The notes under the pieces were generated by a model, which searched no databases, was not told where the DNA came from, and was given only the letters and a program-made list of their open reading frames with translations. Made by a program: the position numbers and the translations under genes. From Spirochaetota bacterium (GTDB lineage Bacteria; Spirochaetota; UBA4802; UBA5550), in the NCBI GenBank assembly GCA_016933025.1, contig JAFGBT010000007.1, positions 16,539 to 80,538 of the forward strand: a stretch of 64,000 bases of DNA, given 5' to 3'. The number at the start of each line of letters is the position of its first letter. Positions within the stretch are counted from its first letter, which is position 1. Below, piece after piece: positions 50,628 through 60,040 of the stretch.

Positions 50628-51898
50628 GCCTTTTTTCACCGGATGCGGGCATGAACGAATACACTTTTACACCTGACGAGACGGCGGTCCTCGGTTCCAT
50701 CGAGAAGTCGGCATCGCAGGGCGGGACTCTCGATGAGGCCGGCGCGCTGATCTTCCCGGAGCTCAGGAGGATCGTTCCCTGCGAAAGACTCGATATCGGC
50801 CTTATCGAGGAAAACGGGAGGCGCGTCGAGATCCGGCATGTTCACGCGGATTATGATCCGCTGGAGGTAAAACCGGCCTATATCGCGGATATGCCGCCCG
50901 CTCTGTTCGAGGGCGCGGACCGGTCGGTCAGCCACATCATTGACGACCTTGATAAGCACGACTTCGAGGACGAGCATATCGATTTATACGACAGACTCAG
51001 GAAGGACGGGATCAGGTCCCTTGTTGTTGTCCCGGTGGTATCCGGCGGGATTATCGGCCTTATGGCCTGCTCGTCCCGTTCCGCCGGCGCCTTTTCCGGC
51101 CGTCACGGCGCGCTGCTCGAGGAGGTGGCGAGGATCCTTCGGTATTCGGTGGAAAAGGAGTACCAGGCCGACCAGATAGACAAGCATTACCGCGCCTATA
51201 TGGAGATGCTCAGCTTCGTGTCGCATGAGCTGAAGAGCCCCGTATCGTCCATGGTGACCCTTATCAGGACGCTCGCGGACGGATATTACGGCAAGATGGA
51301 CGAAAAACAGCGCGAGATCCTGATGCGCGTCGTGCAGAAGGCCGAGTACCTCCAGGCGGTCAGCAGCCAGTACCTGAGCCTTGCCCGCTTCGAAAGCAAG
51401 GCCGAAGGCATAAACCCGCAGCTCGTTGATTTCATCGATGATATTATCGAACCGACCATAGAGATCCTCATGCCACAGATGGACGAGCGTTCCATGAAGC
51501 TGGAGCGGGAATATCATGATAACATATTTCCCGTCCGGTGCGACCCCGGCCTGGTAAAGATCGTGCTGATGAACCTCCTGGGGAACGCCATAAAGTACGG
51601 CAACCGGGGCGGCCTCGTCCGGATAACCCTGTCGAAGGGATTCAAAAAATTTTCCGTGTCCGTGTGGAACGAGGGGCCCGGTTTCAGCGAGCAGGACAAG
51701 CACCGGCTGTTCAGGAAGTTTTCGCGCCTCCAGAGCGAGAAGCTCGTCGAGAAAAAGGGGAGCGGCATAGGCCTCTACGTGTCATGGAAGATAGTCCAGC
51801 AGCACTGCGGGAGGATTTTCGCGGAATCGGAGCAGGGTTCGTGGGCCCGGTTTACCGTGGAGCTGCCTCAGTACCAGGAGCTCTGCGACATTGAATAG
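50624..51898 (+). CDS. GAF-domain sensor histidine kinase
   Basis: A 424-residue soluble kinase. Residues 15-185 are a GAF domain with FPELRRIVPCERLDIGLI and LVVVPVVSGGIIGLMAC. The HisKA domain has H in EMLSFVSHELKSPVSSMVTL at about 200. The HATPase domain has NLLGNAIKYG (N-box), VWNEGPGFSEQ (G1), FRKFSRL and KKGSGIGLYVSWKIVQQH (G2). It has no TM segment, so it would sense a cytosolic signal. No response regulator is next to it; two orphan receivers lie at 33223 and 34010. Start ATG 50624; ATG 50651 is an alternative. Confidence 0.9.
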   Translation: MSLFSPDAGMNEYTFTPDETAVLGSIEKSASQGGTLDEAGALIFPELRRIVPCERLDIGLIEENGRRVEIRHVHADYDPLEVKPAYIADMPPALFEGADRSVSHIIDDLDKHDFEDEHIDLYDRLRKDGIRSLVVVPVVSGGIIGLMACSSRSAGAFSGRHGALLEEVARILRYSVEKEYQADQIDKHYRAYMEMLSFVSHELKSPVSSMVTLIRTLADGYYGKMDEKQREILMRVVQKAEYLQAVSSQYLSLARFESKAEGINPQLVDFIDDIIEPTIEILMPQMDERSMKLEREYHDNIFPVRCDPGLVKIVLMNLLGNAIKYGNRGGLVRITLSKGFKKFSVSVWNEGPGFSEQDKHRLFRKFSRLQSEKLVEKKGSGIGLYVSWKIVQQHCGRIFAESEQGSWARFTVELPQYQELCDIE

Positions 51899-51931
51899 GA
51901 ACGGGGCGTTGCGCCGCGGCTTGCCGAACCG

Positions 51932-52159
51932 CTACGGTCTATCCATCTCCTCAAGATATTTGTCCCAGACCTCGTCGATCTCTCGCGCGGCCTGCTCATC
52001 GAGCTTCTCGATGATAAAGCCGGCATGGACGATCACCCTGTCGTTGATCTTGATGTCGGGCATAAGGGATATGTCCACCGTTGTCTCGACGCCGCGGGCC
52101 TCGGCCACGGCCCGGCCCCCCTCAATTCTGGTAATGGTCATTGGTACCGCGAGACACAT
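51932..52159 (-). CDS. hypC: Hydrogenase maturation chaperone HypC
   Basis: A 75-residue protein beginning MCLAVPMTITRI, the family signature in which the Cys after Met binds the Fe(CN)2CO unit together with HypD. VDISLMPDIKINDRVIVHAG follows, as in all HypC/HybG. Length is standard. AGGAGA lies 6 bases before the ATG. It is the last gene of the hypA-D-E-C row, 80 bp after hypE. Confidence 0.95.
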   Translation of the reverse strand: MCLAVPMTITRIEGGRAVAEARGVETTVDISLMPDIKINDRVIVHAGFIIEKLDEQAAREIDEVWDKYLEEMDRP

Positions 52160-52239
52160 GTTGGTTCTCCTGTCTTGATTTGGACCTCACCCCCGGCCCC
52201 GCTCCCCGTGGGAGAAAGCGCGGCGGAGGCGGGACGAGG

Positions 52240-53244
52240 TCAGCATATTCTCGGCAGCTGCTCCTCGGTCAGGAGAGGGAGAATCCGTCTCCCTCCGATC
52301 GTCGTTTCCACGTAGGCCCTGCCCGGGAATTCCTTGTTTATATCGCCGATTATGGCCGCCTCTTTTCCCTCGGGCGTTTCTTTCAGTATCCGCACGATGG
52401 GCTCGGCGTCTTCTGCCCTGACGATGAACAGCGCCTTTCCCTCGTTCGCCGCGTACAGGGCGTCGATGCCGAGTATGGAGCAGACCCCCTTCACCTCGTC
52501 GCGGACAGGCAGGGCGTCCTCGAACAGCCTGGCGCTGAAGGGCTTTCCCTGCACGATCTCGTTCAGCACCGACGCCACGCCGCCGCGGGTCGGATCGCGC
52601 ATGAACTTGACGCTTTCCGGAAACCGGCCGGTCACCGCGCCTATCATGTGGTTCAGGTGCGCGCAGTCGGACTGCAGGCCGCGCGAGAACGAGAGGTTGT
52701 TCCGGAGGGCCATGATCGCCATGCCGTGGTCGCCGATGGTGCCGTTCACGATGATTTTATCGCCCGGGACGATGTCGCCGCGGCTCACCTTCGCGTCGAA
52801 GACGCCTATGCCGCTGGTGTTGATGAAGATTCTATCCGCCTTGCCGGCCGGGACCACCTTGGTGTCGCCGGTGACGATTTTCACGCCGGCCCTGTCCGCC
52901 TCGGATTTCATTGAGTCCAGGATCCGTTCCAGGTCTCCGAGCTCAAGCCCCTCCTCGAGGATGAGCGCGCATGATATGTAGAGCGGCCGGGACCCCATGA
53001 CCGCCAGGTCGTTGACGGTCCCGTTCACCGCCAGCGTGCCGATGTCGCCGCCCGGGAAGAAGATCGGCGTGATGGTGAAGGTGTCGGTCGTGAAGGCGAT
53101 GTCGGCCCCCCCGGTGGGGAGTACCGCCGCGTCGTCGAGCTGCAGGATGTCCCTTCCGAACCGGGCGCGGATGACCTTCTCTATCATATCATTCATCAGC
53201 TTCCCGCCGCTGCCGTGTCCCGCCACGATTTTTTTAGACATCAT
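52240..53244 (-). CDS. hypE: Carbamoyl dehydratase HypE
   Basis: A 334-residue PurM-fold enzyme that dehydrates the thiocarboxamide on its C-terminal Cys to a thiocyanate, the source of CN. Seen: AGHGSGGKLMNDMI at the N-terminus, VGFD-type core residues (DDAAVLPTGGADIAFTTD), and the C-terminal PRIC, which ends the protein exactly. SelD-type motifs are absent. ATG 53244 overlaps the hypD stop (ATGA). Confidence 0.95.
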   Translation of the reverse strand: MMSKKIVAGHGSGGKLMNDMIEKVIRARFGRDILQLDDAAVLPTGGADIAFTTDTFTITPIFFPGGDIGTLAVNGTVNDLAVMGSRPLYISCALILEEGLELGDLERILDSMKSEADRAGVKIVTGDTKVVPAGKADRIFINTSGIGVFDAKVSRGDIVPGDKIIVNGTIGDHGMAIMALRNNLSFSRGLQSDCAHLNHMIGAVTGRFPESVKFMRDPTRGGVASVLNEIVQGKPFSARLFEDALPVRDEVKGVCSILGIDALYAANEGKALFIVRAEDAEPIVRILKETPEGKEAAIIGDINKEFPGRAYVETTIGGRRILPLLTEEQLPRIC

Positions 53245-54308
53245 CCTCTCCCGTACTTGTAGTATGCGGCGCAGGGCCCCTCCATGGAGACCATACAGGG
53301 TCCGACCGGCTCTTCCGGGGTGCACGCCCGGCCGTACAGGGCGCACTCCGGCGGAGTGATCAGGCCCCTGAGAAGTTCGCCGCAGCGGCATCCCTTCGCC
53401 TCTTTCGGGGGAGGCGGGGTCACCGGGAATTTGCTGACTGCGTCGAACTCCGCGAACTCGTTCCGCACCTCCAGGCCGCTTGCCGGTATGACGCCGATCC
53501 CCCGCCAGTGGGAGTCGGTCGTCAGGAACACGCGGTTCATAAGGTCGACGGCGGTCCGGTTGCCCGCTTCCCTCACGACCCGCGTATAACGGTTCACCGT
53601 CTCGCTTTTGCCCCTGCGAATGAGGTCGGTCAGCGAGAGCACGCCCATCATCAGGTCGGGCGCGTCAAAGCCGGCGACGACGCACGGCCTGCCGTGGCTC
53701 TCCGATATGAAACGCCAGGCGGCGGCGCCGATGACGGCGCTCACGTGGCCCGGCAGGATGAACCCGTCTATTTTTACCTCGCCGGCCCTGAGGATCGCGT
53801 CCACGGCCGGCGGGGTGAGCTTGTTGCCCGGCATGATCGAGAAGTTTTTGATGCCGCGCTTCCGCGCCTCGAGCACCGTCGCGGCCTCGGCAGGGGCCGT
53901 GGTCTCGAATCCGACGCTCAGGAAGACCACCTCGCGGCCGGGGTCTTCGGCGGCCATGTCCAGCGCGTTCACGGGAGAGTAGACTACGCGGACGTCCATC
54001 CCTTCCGCCTTCTCCTTCGCGAGCGAGCTGTAGGACGACGGCACCTTCAGCATGTCGCCGAAGGTGGCGATAACGGGGCCGTGGCTCCTCCCGATCTCGA
54101 TGGCGCGGTCGAGGTACTCGTTCGGCGTGACGCAGACCGGGCAGCCCGGGCCGTCGATCAGCGAGAGGCCGTGCGGGAACAGGTCCTTCACGCCGGTCCG
54201 AAAGAACTCGGTGGTGTGCGTGCCGCACACTTCCATGACCCTGATCTCCCCGTCGAGGTTCAGGCCCTTGAGGCGCGCCGCCAGTTTTTTATCAAGCTCT
54301 CTGGTCAT
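53241..54308 (-). CDS. hypD: Hydrogenase formation protein HypD
   Basis: A 355-residue iron-sulphur protein that assembles the Fe(CN)2CO group with HypC. Cys motifs are CGTHT at about 31-35, IDGPGCPVCVTP, and the late cluster set GCRCGELLRGLITPPECALY plus RACTPEE and GPCM. GFETTAPAEAATV is present. Its start is ATG 54308 overlapping the hypA stop (TAATG), so hypA and hypD are coupled, and the stop overlaps the hypE start. Confidence 0.95.
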   Translation of the reverse strand: MTRELDKKLAARLKGLNLDGEIRVMEVCGTHTTEFFRTGVKDLFPHGLSLIDGPGCPVCVTPNEYLDRAIEIGRSHGPVIATFGDMLKVPSSYSSLAKEKAEGMDVRVVYSPVNALDMAAEDPGREVVFLSVGFETTAPAEAATVLEARKRGIKNFSIMPGNKLTPPAVDAILRAGEVKIDGFILPGHVSAVIGAAAWRFISESHGRPCVVAGFDAPDLMMGVLSLTDLIRRGKSETVNRYTRVVREAGNRTAVDLMNRVFLTTDSHWRGIGVIPASGLEVRNEFAEFDAVSKFPVTPPPPKEAKGCRCGELLRGLITPPECALYGRACTPEEPVGPCMVSMEGPCAAYYKYGRG

Positions 54309-54655
54309 TACGTGATCTCTATGCTGGTTATTGAAAATTCGCGTCCCTGCAGCAGCTCGATATCTGACGAGTCGCACTTCACGCACGTGAAACTCCACTT
54401 TTTGTCCGGGAAGGTGTGCTCGTGGCCGCAGGCGTGGCAGCGAATGCTGACCGGGACGCGTTCGATGTCAAGCGCCGCCCCGTCCGCGATGGTGTCCTTG
54501 CTCAGCATGTCGAAATAGGTCTGGGCCCAATCGGGGATAATATCCGAGAGATGGCCTATCCTCAGGTTGACTTTTACGACCCTCGCGGCCCCGTTTTTTT
54601 TCGCGTGCTCCAGAACGATGTCGAGGACGTTGCTCATGATGGATAATTCATGCAT
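54308..54655 (-). CDS. hypA: Hydrogenase nickel incorporation protein HypA
   Basis: A 115-residue nickel metallochaperone. MHELSIMSNVLDIV is the Ni-binding N-terminus (His2). The zinc site has Cys in IRCHACGHEH and FTCVKCDSSD. Length is standard. It is the first gene of hypA-hypD-hypE-hypC. The HypB partner is encoded 32 kb away. Start ATG 54655 is set by the His2 need; in-frame sequence runs upstream to 54718. Confidence 0.95.
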   Translation of the reverse strand: MHELSIMSNVLDIVLEHAKKNGAARVVKVNLRIGHLSDIIPDWAQTYFDMLSKDTIADGAALDIERVPVSIRCHACGHEHTFPDKKWSFTCVKCDSSDIELLQGREFSITSIEIT

Positions 54656-54822
54656 TCCGGTATCACCTGCCGTTTCGGGGATTATCATACCGGGAAACGG
54701 GCGCTCCGTGTCAATCATTAATGTACTATTGTCCCGCGCGGCGCCGGCACATAAAAATCATTGATTATTTTACGGCGCGGCGTTATAGTGAGCTATACAC
54801 ATCACTGAAACCGGAGAACGTC

Positions 54823-56049
54823 ATGAAACAGGAGAGGGGGATCGAACTGATCGTGGCAATCCCGTCCTACATGGAGGCCGATACGATCGGGTTTGTGACG
54901 AAGCAGGTTGGCCTCGGGATGCAGCGCTATTTCAAGGGCCTGAACGGCATTATCATCAACGTGGACAACAACAGCGAGGACGATACCCGCGGGGTTTTCC
55001 TGTCGACCGAAACGGCGACGGAAAAAAAATACATCACCACGCCGAAGGGCGTGAAAGGGAAGGGGAATAATTTTCTCAACCTTTTCAGGTACGCCCGTTC
55101 GGTATCCTCCACGCTGAAGGCGGCCGTGGTCGTGGACGCCGACCTCAGGTCCATCACGCCGGAATGGATCAAATACCTGGCCGAGCCGATACTCAAGGGA
55201 TACGATTACGCGCTTCCCCGGTACAGCCGTCACCAGTTCGACGGCACCATCACCAACCACATCTGCCATCCGCTCCTCTACGGCCTCCTGGGCGAAAATA
55301 TCCGCCAGCCGATCGGCGGGGAGTTCGCCTTTTCCCCCCGGCTGGTCGACTACTGGCTCGGTCGGAAGTGGCATCCCACCACCAGGTTTTACGGCATCGA
55401 TATCTTCATGACCCTGAACGCGGTCATGGGAAAGTTCAGGATCTGCGAGGTGGGGCTGGGCGCCAAGATACACAAGGCAAGCTCGCCGAAGCTGGGGCCG
55501 ATGTTCACCCAGGTGGTGACCACCTTCTTCGATATGCTCCTGTCGCGGAAGGCCGAATGGATCGGCATGCCGGTCGACAAGCCGAAGCCGAAGCCGCTCT
55601 TCGGCCTCAAGAAGCTGGCCAGCCCCCAGGAGCTCAAGGTCGATATCCGCGATCTCAAGGACAAGATGCACGCCGAGTTCCTCGCGCGCGAGAAGCTGCT
55701 GAAGAAGTACCTGAGCCAGTACATCTACGTCAACCTGCGCCACATGATCGACCAGGACCACTATGACATGGACACCCTGATGTGGACCCAGGCCGTCTAC
55801 CAGATACTCTTCACCTTCGATACCGGGAGCGCGAAGGTGAGGAGGGAGATCATCGAGGCGCTGAAGCCCCTCTATTTCGCCCGCTCGGTCACCTTCGATT
55901 ACGAGACCTGGAAGTACCGTATCGATTTCGCCGAGGAGCTGATCCACCACCAGTCAATGGCCTTCGCCTCGCAGAAGCCGTATTTCTACGGGCTCTACCT
56001 CAGGCGAGCGCAGGACGCGGACCGGAGGATGTCGCGGAAGAAGGAATGA
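54823..56049 (+). CDS. GT-A fold glycosyltransferase (GT2/GT81-like, uncertain)
   Basis: A 408-residue soluble enzyme. VAIPSYMEADTIGFVTKQV at the start and IINVDNNSEDDT are nucleotide-sugar-binding pieces; AAVVVDADLRSITPEWIK has the DXD-type motif; RQPIGGEFAFSPRLVDYW and FYGIDIFMTLNAVMG place the acceptor-binding part in the order of mannosylglucosyl-glycerate/glucosyl-glycerate synthases. The C-terminal 130 residues are helical and unusual in length. GGAG lies 7 bases before the ATG. It follows hypA divergently. The product is unknown; synthesis of a compatible solute or of a glycolipid are options. A second GT81-like gene lies at 2320. Confidence 0.7.
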   Translation: MKQERGIELIVAIPSYMEADTIGFVTKQVGLGMQRYFKGLNGIIINVDNNSEDDTRGVFLSTETATEKKYITTPKGVKGKGNNFLNLFRYARSVSSTLKAAVVVDADLRSITPEWIKYLAEPILKGYDYALPRYSRHQFDGTITNHICHPLLYGLLGENIRQPIGGEFAFSPRLVDYWLGRKWHPTTRFYGIDIFMTLNAVMGKFRICEVGLGAKIHKASSPKLGPMFTQVVTTFFDMLLSRKAEWIGMPVDKPKPKPLFGLKKLASPQELKVDIRDLKDKMHAEFLAREKLLKKYLSQYIYVNLRHMIDQDHYDMDTLMWTQAVYQILFTFDTGSAKVRREIIEALKPLYFARSVTFDYETWKYRIDFAEELIHHQSMAFASQKPYFYGLYLRRAQDADRRMSRKKE

Positions 56050-56170
56050 GGGGAGAACGATCGGGAATTGATCGTGTTCCTTCGCTCGTCGGATGACGGA
56101 CTTGAAATGGCCGCCGACGGCGGGTACGAAAGTATGTCGAGAAAAAAAGAGATAAGGTCTCTGTTAAAAT

Positions 56171-56285
56171 AAATTGACAGGGAAGAGGACCCTGCATCAC
56201 AGGGCCAATGCGATGCAGGGGCTTTCATCTGCAGTGACTATGGCACATCGGCAGGGCCCCGGCGCGCAAAAGGTTTTGAACAGGC
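56171..56285. repeat. Dispersed direct repeat, copy 1
   Basis: About 115 bp, in the gene-free stretch 56050-56509. It includes CATCTGCAGTGACTATGGCA, CATCGGCAGGGCCC and CAAAAGGTTTTGAACAGG, and a CCCTGCATC / GATGCAGGG hairpin (56190-56220). A diverged copy in the same direction is at 59054-59170. The rest of the stretch, 56286-56509, has no feature I can support. Confidence 0.55.
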
Positions 56286-56509
56286 GTTTTGCAACTTGAT
56301 GTTATTCGGTGCAAATTGCTGGCTGAAACACACAAAATTTTTTTGCGATTAGGCAAGGTGTAGAATATACGAGCGAGAAGCAGGGAACGTTGTATAAGGT
56401 TTTATGAATACGGGGTATGGGCATCTCTATCGAGCATACGGGAATCCGCATGCGATGCCGAAAGGCGGGGAAAGCCCTTCCCGATATTGTGAAAAACAAA
56501 TGATGCCCA

Positions 56510-58864
56510 TTAAAATGTTATCTCGCACCCCAGATACGGCGCGACACCGTCAAGCCCGCTATAACTGCCGTCTTTCTCGTGAGAAACAAATTTTTCGGGA
56601 TTCTTTCCCGGCATGTATGGCAGAAACGGATTAAATTCTTTATACCCATTAATGGTTTTGTTAATCGGTGCGAATACGTCGATAATCCCGACATACAACC
56701 TGACATGCCCCCGCTCGTATTCCCATTTGTAATCGTATTGAATATCTAGTCGATGATTCACAGGGAAATGCCCGGTATTACCCTTGAAATTATATACCGG
56801 CAAGTTCATGATTCCGGAGCCGGATAAATCATAACTCGTTACTATGGTCGTATGAGGGAACGACGTATACAGCTGGAAACGTGCACTGATAGTATGCCGC
56901 CTGCAGGTCAGTCCAAGTATGATTTTCAGGGAATGTATTCGCTCATAATCCGCGTTTATCCACCGGGACCCGCTTATATCGGCCACGTGGATATTATGTA
57001 CGAACCACCAGTACATATTTTCATTATAATAATTATTTCCGTACAACGAACCGATCATCCCCAATGAACCCATCACAAGCGGAGAGGAGGGATCCATGAA
57101 GATGAAAGCAGGAAGAAAGAGGCCGGAACGCTCCTGGGAAAAGGCGAGAGAATAGCTGAGCCATCCAAACCAGGTGATCGACCCGCCGTTTTTTTCCTTT
57201 CGCGCAAGGAACTCGAGCCCGTAAGACCGCATTCTTCCCCGGTTGAGACCGATCCTGAACGAGCCGTTTCTTCCCATATGCGGATAGGTTTCGAAAAGAT
57301 CGCGCAGATAACAGTAAAATCCTTCGACCGACAGCGTGAAGAGATCGATCTTCTGTTCAACCGAGACGGCGGCTTGTATGGCGCGCTCCGGCTTGGCATA
57401 ATGTGCTCTCGCGTACTGCGGGTCCTCGTTAAAAAGGGCCGCCGGGTTGTTTTGGAAAAAAGAACTGTATATCCCGGCGGCGCCGGCCAAGGTCGTTCCG
57501 GTATCAAACCGGTACGTCACGGATCCGCGGGGATCGACAGTTGCCGTCTTGGACCGCTTCAGGTAGTCGAGCCGCGCCCCGGCCGTTACCTCCAGACCGC
57601 CCCAGGTTATGCGGTTGTCGAGATACCCGCCCAGCGAATGATTGTTAACATGAATTGAATAGGGATAGTGTAGCTGAATAGCATATGGCGGGCCGGATGA
57701 ACCGGTTGTCATTATTGATATGTAATTGTACCCGGCATCGTTCTTTCCATGAAAGTCATAATATGTATAATTATATTCAATCTCGCCCCTGAGCTGCGCG
57801 TGATGCTTTATCCAGTCGACTTCAAAGTTGTTTTTTACGCCCATCATGTTTGGATTAGATTTTTTTGAACCGAAATAAGTGTGCATGCAGACATTTGTCA
57901 GTTCAAAGAAATACATGAAGGTGATGGTTTCTTTATATAATCTTCGTTCACTCCAGGAATTGTAAACCAGGAGGCTGTTCTTAAAACGACCGCCGTGGTA
58001 ATTATAGTACAACCCCTGGTTGTGAAACATGAGCAATTTTCTCTCATCTTTATAATTTTCGATCGACCTGAATTCATTGTCGCCTGCCCCGATGCCGAGA
58101 ATTGAGAACGAATTTTTCTTATCCAGGGCATAATGCGCTTTGACCTGGTAATCCCAGTATTCCAGTTTATAATCGGACATGTAATTTCCGGCCTCACGCC
58201 TTTTTTCCTTCGGGTGCAGGGCCTGATACAACATACTGTCAAGTATGTATTTAAGGCCATTATACCGCCCGCCGAACATGATGTATCCCTTCGTCGCCCT
58301 CATGAATTCCCCGTTTTCATCCGGCGGCGGGCGCCTGGTAATGGGGACCCTGAAAAACAGTGAATTCGATATCATATTAATGTCAATGGATCCACTGAAA
58401 CGCGCTACATCGTCATCGGTCGTAATATCCACAACGCCGGCAAGCGCCCCGCCGTACTGCACCGGAAAAGCGGAAGAGTACACGTCCACGCCCTTGATGA
58501 AGCGGGTCGAAATAACCATGTGCTCGCCGTTGAAATGCACAGGGTACGGAACGGGCATTGAATCAATGTAATACCTGTTGTGCTCAGGCCTGAGACCGCG
58601 GAAGACCAGGTCTCCGGTAAGACCGGTCGCCCTCTCGATGCCGGGAAATATCGTCAGCGCGTTCATCGGGTCACCCAGCGACGCTGTTGTCTCCTCGATC
58701 TCCGCTGCGGTCATGGACCGGCGGGATACCTGCTGCTTCGGGCGCTCCCCGCGTATGATGATGCCGTCGTCAGGGTCCTCTTTGATTTCTGCCATTGCCG
58801 CCACACAAGGCAGATATATTGACATAATCATGATAAGCAAATGCACGAAAAAAGAACGACGCAC
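56510..58864 (-). CDS. TonB-dependent outer-membrane receptor
   Basis: A receptor of about 784 residues. An N-terminal signal peptide (RRSFFVHLLIMIMSIYLPC to AAMA) is followed by a short stretch, EDPDDGIIIRGERP, that could be a TonB box. The plug domain (about 45-150) has AEIEETTASLGDPMNALTIF, GLTGDLVFRGLRPEHNRYYI and FPVQYGGALAGVVDITT. A 22-strand barrel of aromatic alternation follows. It closes with GVAPYLGCEITF, an aromatic-final strand. Ligand unknown; no metal or sugar genes adjoin. GTG 58864 is preferred, with GAGG eight bases upstream; a TTG at 58882 is possible. It is divergent from the selenocysteine peroxiredoxin and lies between two copies of a direct repeat. Confidence 0.88.
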   Translation of the reverse strand: MRRSFFVHLLIMIMSIYLPCVAAMAEIKEDPDDGIIIRGERPKQQVSRRSMTAAEIEETTASLGDPMNALTIFPGIERATGLTGDLVFRGLRPEHNRYYIDSMPVPYPVHFNGEHMVISTRFIKGVDVYSSAFPVQYGGALAGVVDITTDDDVARFSGSIDINMISNSLFFRVPITRRPPPDENGEFMRATKGYIMFGGRYNGLKYILDSMLYQALHPKEKRREAGNYMSDYKLEYWDYQVKAHYALDKKNSFSILGIGAGDNEFRSIENYKDERKLLMFHNQGLYYNYHGGRFKNSLLVYNSWSERRLYKETITFMYFFELTNVCMHTYFGSKKSNPNMMGVKNNFEVDWIKHHAQLRGEIEYNYTYYDFHGKNDAGYNYISIMTTGSSGPPYAIQLHYPYSIHVNNHSLGGYLDNRITWGGLEVTAGARLDYLKRSKTATVDPRGSVTYRFDTGTTLAGAAGIYSSFFQNNPAALFNEDPQYARAHYAKPERAIQAAVSVEQKIDLFTLSVEGFYCYLRDLFETYPHMGRNGSFRIGLNRGRMRSYGLEFLARKEKNGGSITWFGWLSYSLAFSQERSGLFLPAFIFMDPSSPLVMGSLGMIGSLYGNNYYNENMYWWFVHNIHVADISGSRWINADYERIHSLKIILGLTCRRHTISARFQLYTSFPHTTIVTSYDLSGSGIMNLPVYNFKGNTGHFPVNHRLDIQYDYKWEYERGHVRLYVGIIDVFAPINKTINGYKEFNPFLPYMPGKNPEKFVSHEKDGSYSGLDGVAPYLGCEITF

Positions 58865-59053
58865 GCACGCAACCTCGCACAAGCAATATATCGCAATTCA
58901 CTCAAACAGGAAATGGGGGGCAAAAAACGGGCCTTATCGGCAATAACATTGGTTATATGGATTATTTTGGCCCCGGAATTTATTTCATTACTATTATGTG
59001 TTTCTTTCACTAACCTTGTGACAAAATTTTTTCTGGATGCTGGGCAATTTTAT

Positions 59054-59170
59054 TCAATTTCAAGGAAACTATGGCCACACCAGCGGTGCCCGGTGCGACA
59101 CAAGGCCGCTTATCTGCAGTTAGTTTGGCACACCGGCAGGTCTCTGGCAAGCAAAAAGTTCTGGACGGGG
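59054..59170. repeat. Dispersed direct repeat, copy 2
   Basis: Diverged copy of 56171-56285, with TATCTGCAGTTAGTTTGGCA, CACCGGCAGGTC and CAAAAAGTTCTGGACGG. It is in the gene-free stretch 58865-59268, which otherwise is AT-rich with the AAAGGAGG site of the next gene. Confidence 0.55.
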
Positions 59171-59268
59171 GGGCTAAAATTTCGCCGCCTTCCGCTAATA
59201 GGACTTGACGTCTCCAAATATTCATGTGAGGATCATAATTTCCCGACATCATCAGCAAAGGAGGTGTT

Positions 59269-60003
59269 ATGAAGAAACTCGGAATTGTATTAACCGTCCT
59301 TGTTTTCGTTGCCTCACTCGCGCCCGTGGCCATGGCCCAGGTCCTGGGGCCGTGCGGCACCACGGACGCGCAGAAACCAGGCGCGGCTGTGGCGGCAGCG
59401 GCACAGCCGGCCGCGGGCGGTCTGACCATCAGCCCGGTACCCCTGCCGGGCGACCAGGCCCCCAATTTTGAGCTGCCGGCAGTTGTGGGCGACCAGGTAA
59501 AAAACATAAAGCTGTCAGACTACGAGGGCAAATGGCGCGTGGTCTGCTTCTACCCGGCGGACTTCACCTTCGTTTGACCGACCGAACTGTCCGCGGTCGC
59601 GGACCAATACGAGACCCTGAAAAAAATGAATGTAGAAGTCATCGCCATCAGCACCGACACCGTGTTTTCCCACATCATGTTCAAACGGACCTCTCCCACG
59701 GTCAAAAACGTCAAGTACCCCATGGCAGCCGATCCCTCGGGTGCGGTCGCCCGCGCGTACGGAGTCTGGCAGCCGCATTCCGGGCTGAACCAGCGGGGCC
59801 GATTCATCATCAATCCCCAGGGCACTATTATGGCAGTTGAGGTATTGACCGGCCCGGTGGGGCGCTCCGTGAATGAGTTGATCCGCCAGATCCAGGCCAT
59901 GCAGGCCGTGGCCGGCAACAAGGGCATGGCCACTCCAGCCGGCTGGACTCCGGGCAAGAAATTGATTAAAACCCGCGTGCCGGAAGATGTGGGACGCTAC
60001 TAG
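59269..60003 (+). CDS. Exported selenocysteine peroxiredoxin (AhpC/TSA family)
   Basis: A 244-residue thiol/selenol peroxidase. A signal peptide ([20 protein letters not shown] to MAQ) exports it. After an Ala/Pro-rich linker comes the Prx fold: [28 protein letters not shown] with the TGA (59575) as residue 103 in place of the peroxidatic Cys, then [13 protein letters not shown] and [15 protein letters not shown]. The C-terminal resolving Cys of 2-Cys Prx (VCPAGW) is replaced by Thr in [12 protein letters not shown], so it would work as a 1-Sec enzyme or use the N-terminal Cys in LGPCGTT. A SECIS follows the TGA. AAAGGAGG lies 7 bases before the ATG; a terminator follows at 60041. Confidence 0.92.
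59575..59604 (+). promoter_or_regulatory. Selenocysteine UGA and SECIS hairpin in peroxiredoxin gene
   Basis: TGA at 59575-59577, then 17 bases to a GGTC loop (59595-59598) in a perfect GTCCGC / GCGGAC stem (59589-59594, 59599-59604). The spacing and GGT loop fit the bacterial SECIS; the fdhA element of this window has an 18-base spacing and a GGTCT loop. Confidence 0.85.
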
Positions 60004-60040
60004 CCGCCGAGCGTAACGGTGCTCTCAAATTCGAATTTAT

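Noticed and set aside
52240..53244. Selenophosphate synthase SelD
   Set aside because: Same PurM-type fold, but the C-terminal PRIC and position in hypADEC identify HypE.
59575..59577. Truncated peroxiredoxin pseudogene
   Set aside because: Same frame on both sides, motif TFV-U-PTE and a perfect SECIS hairpin favour selenocysteine.
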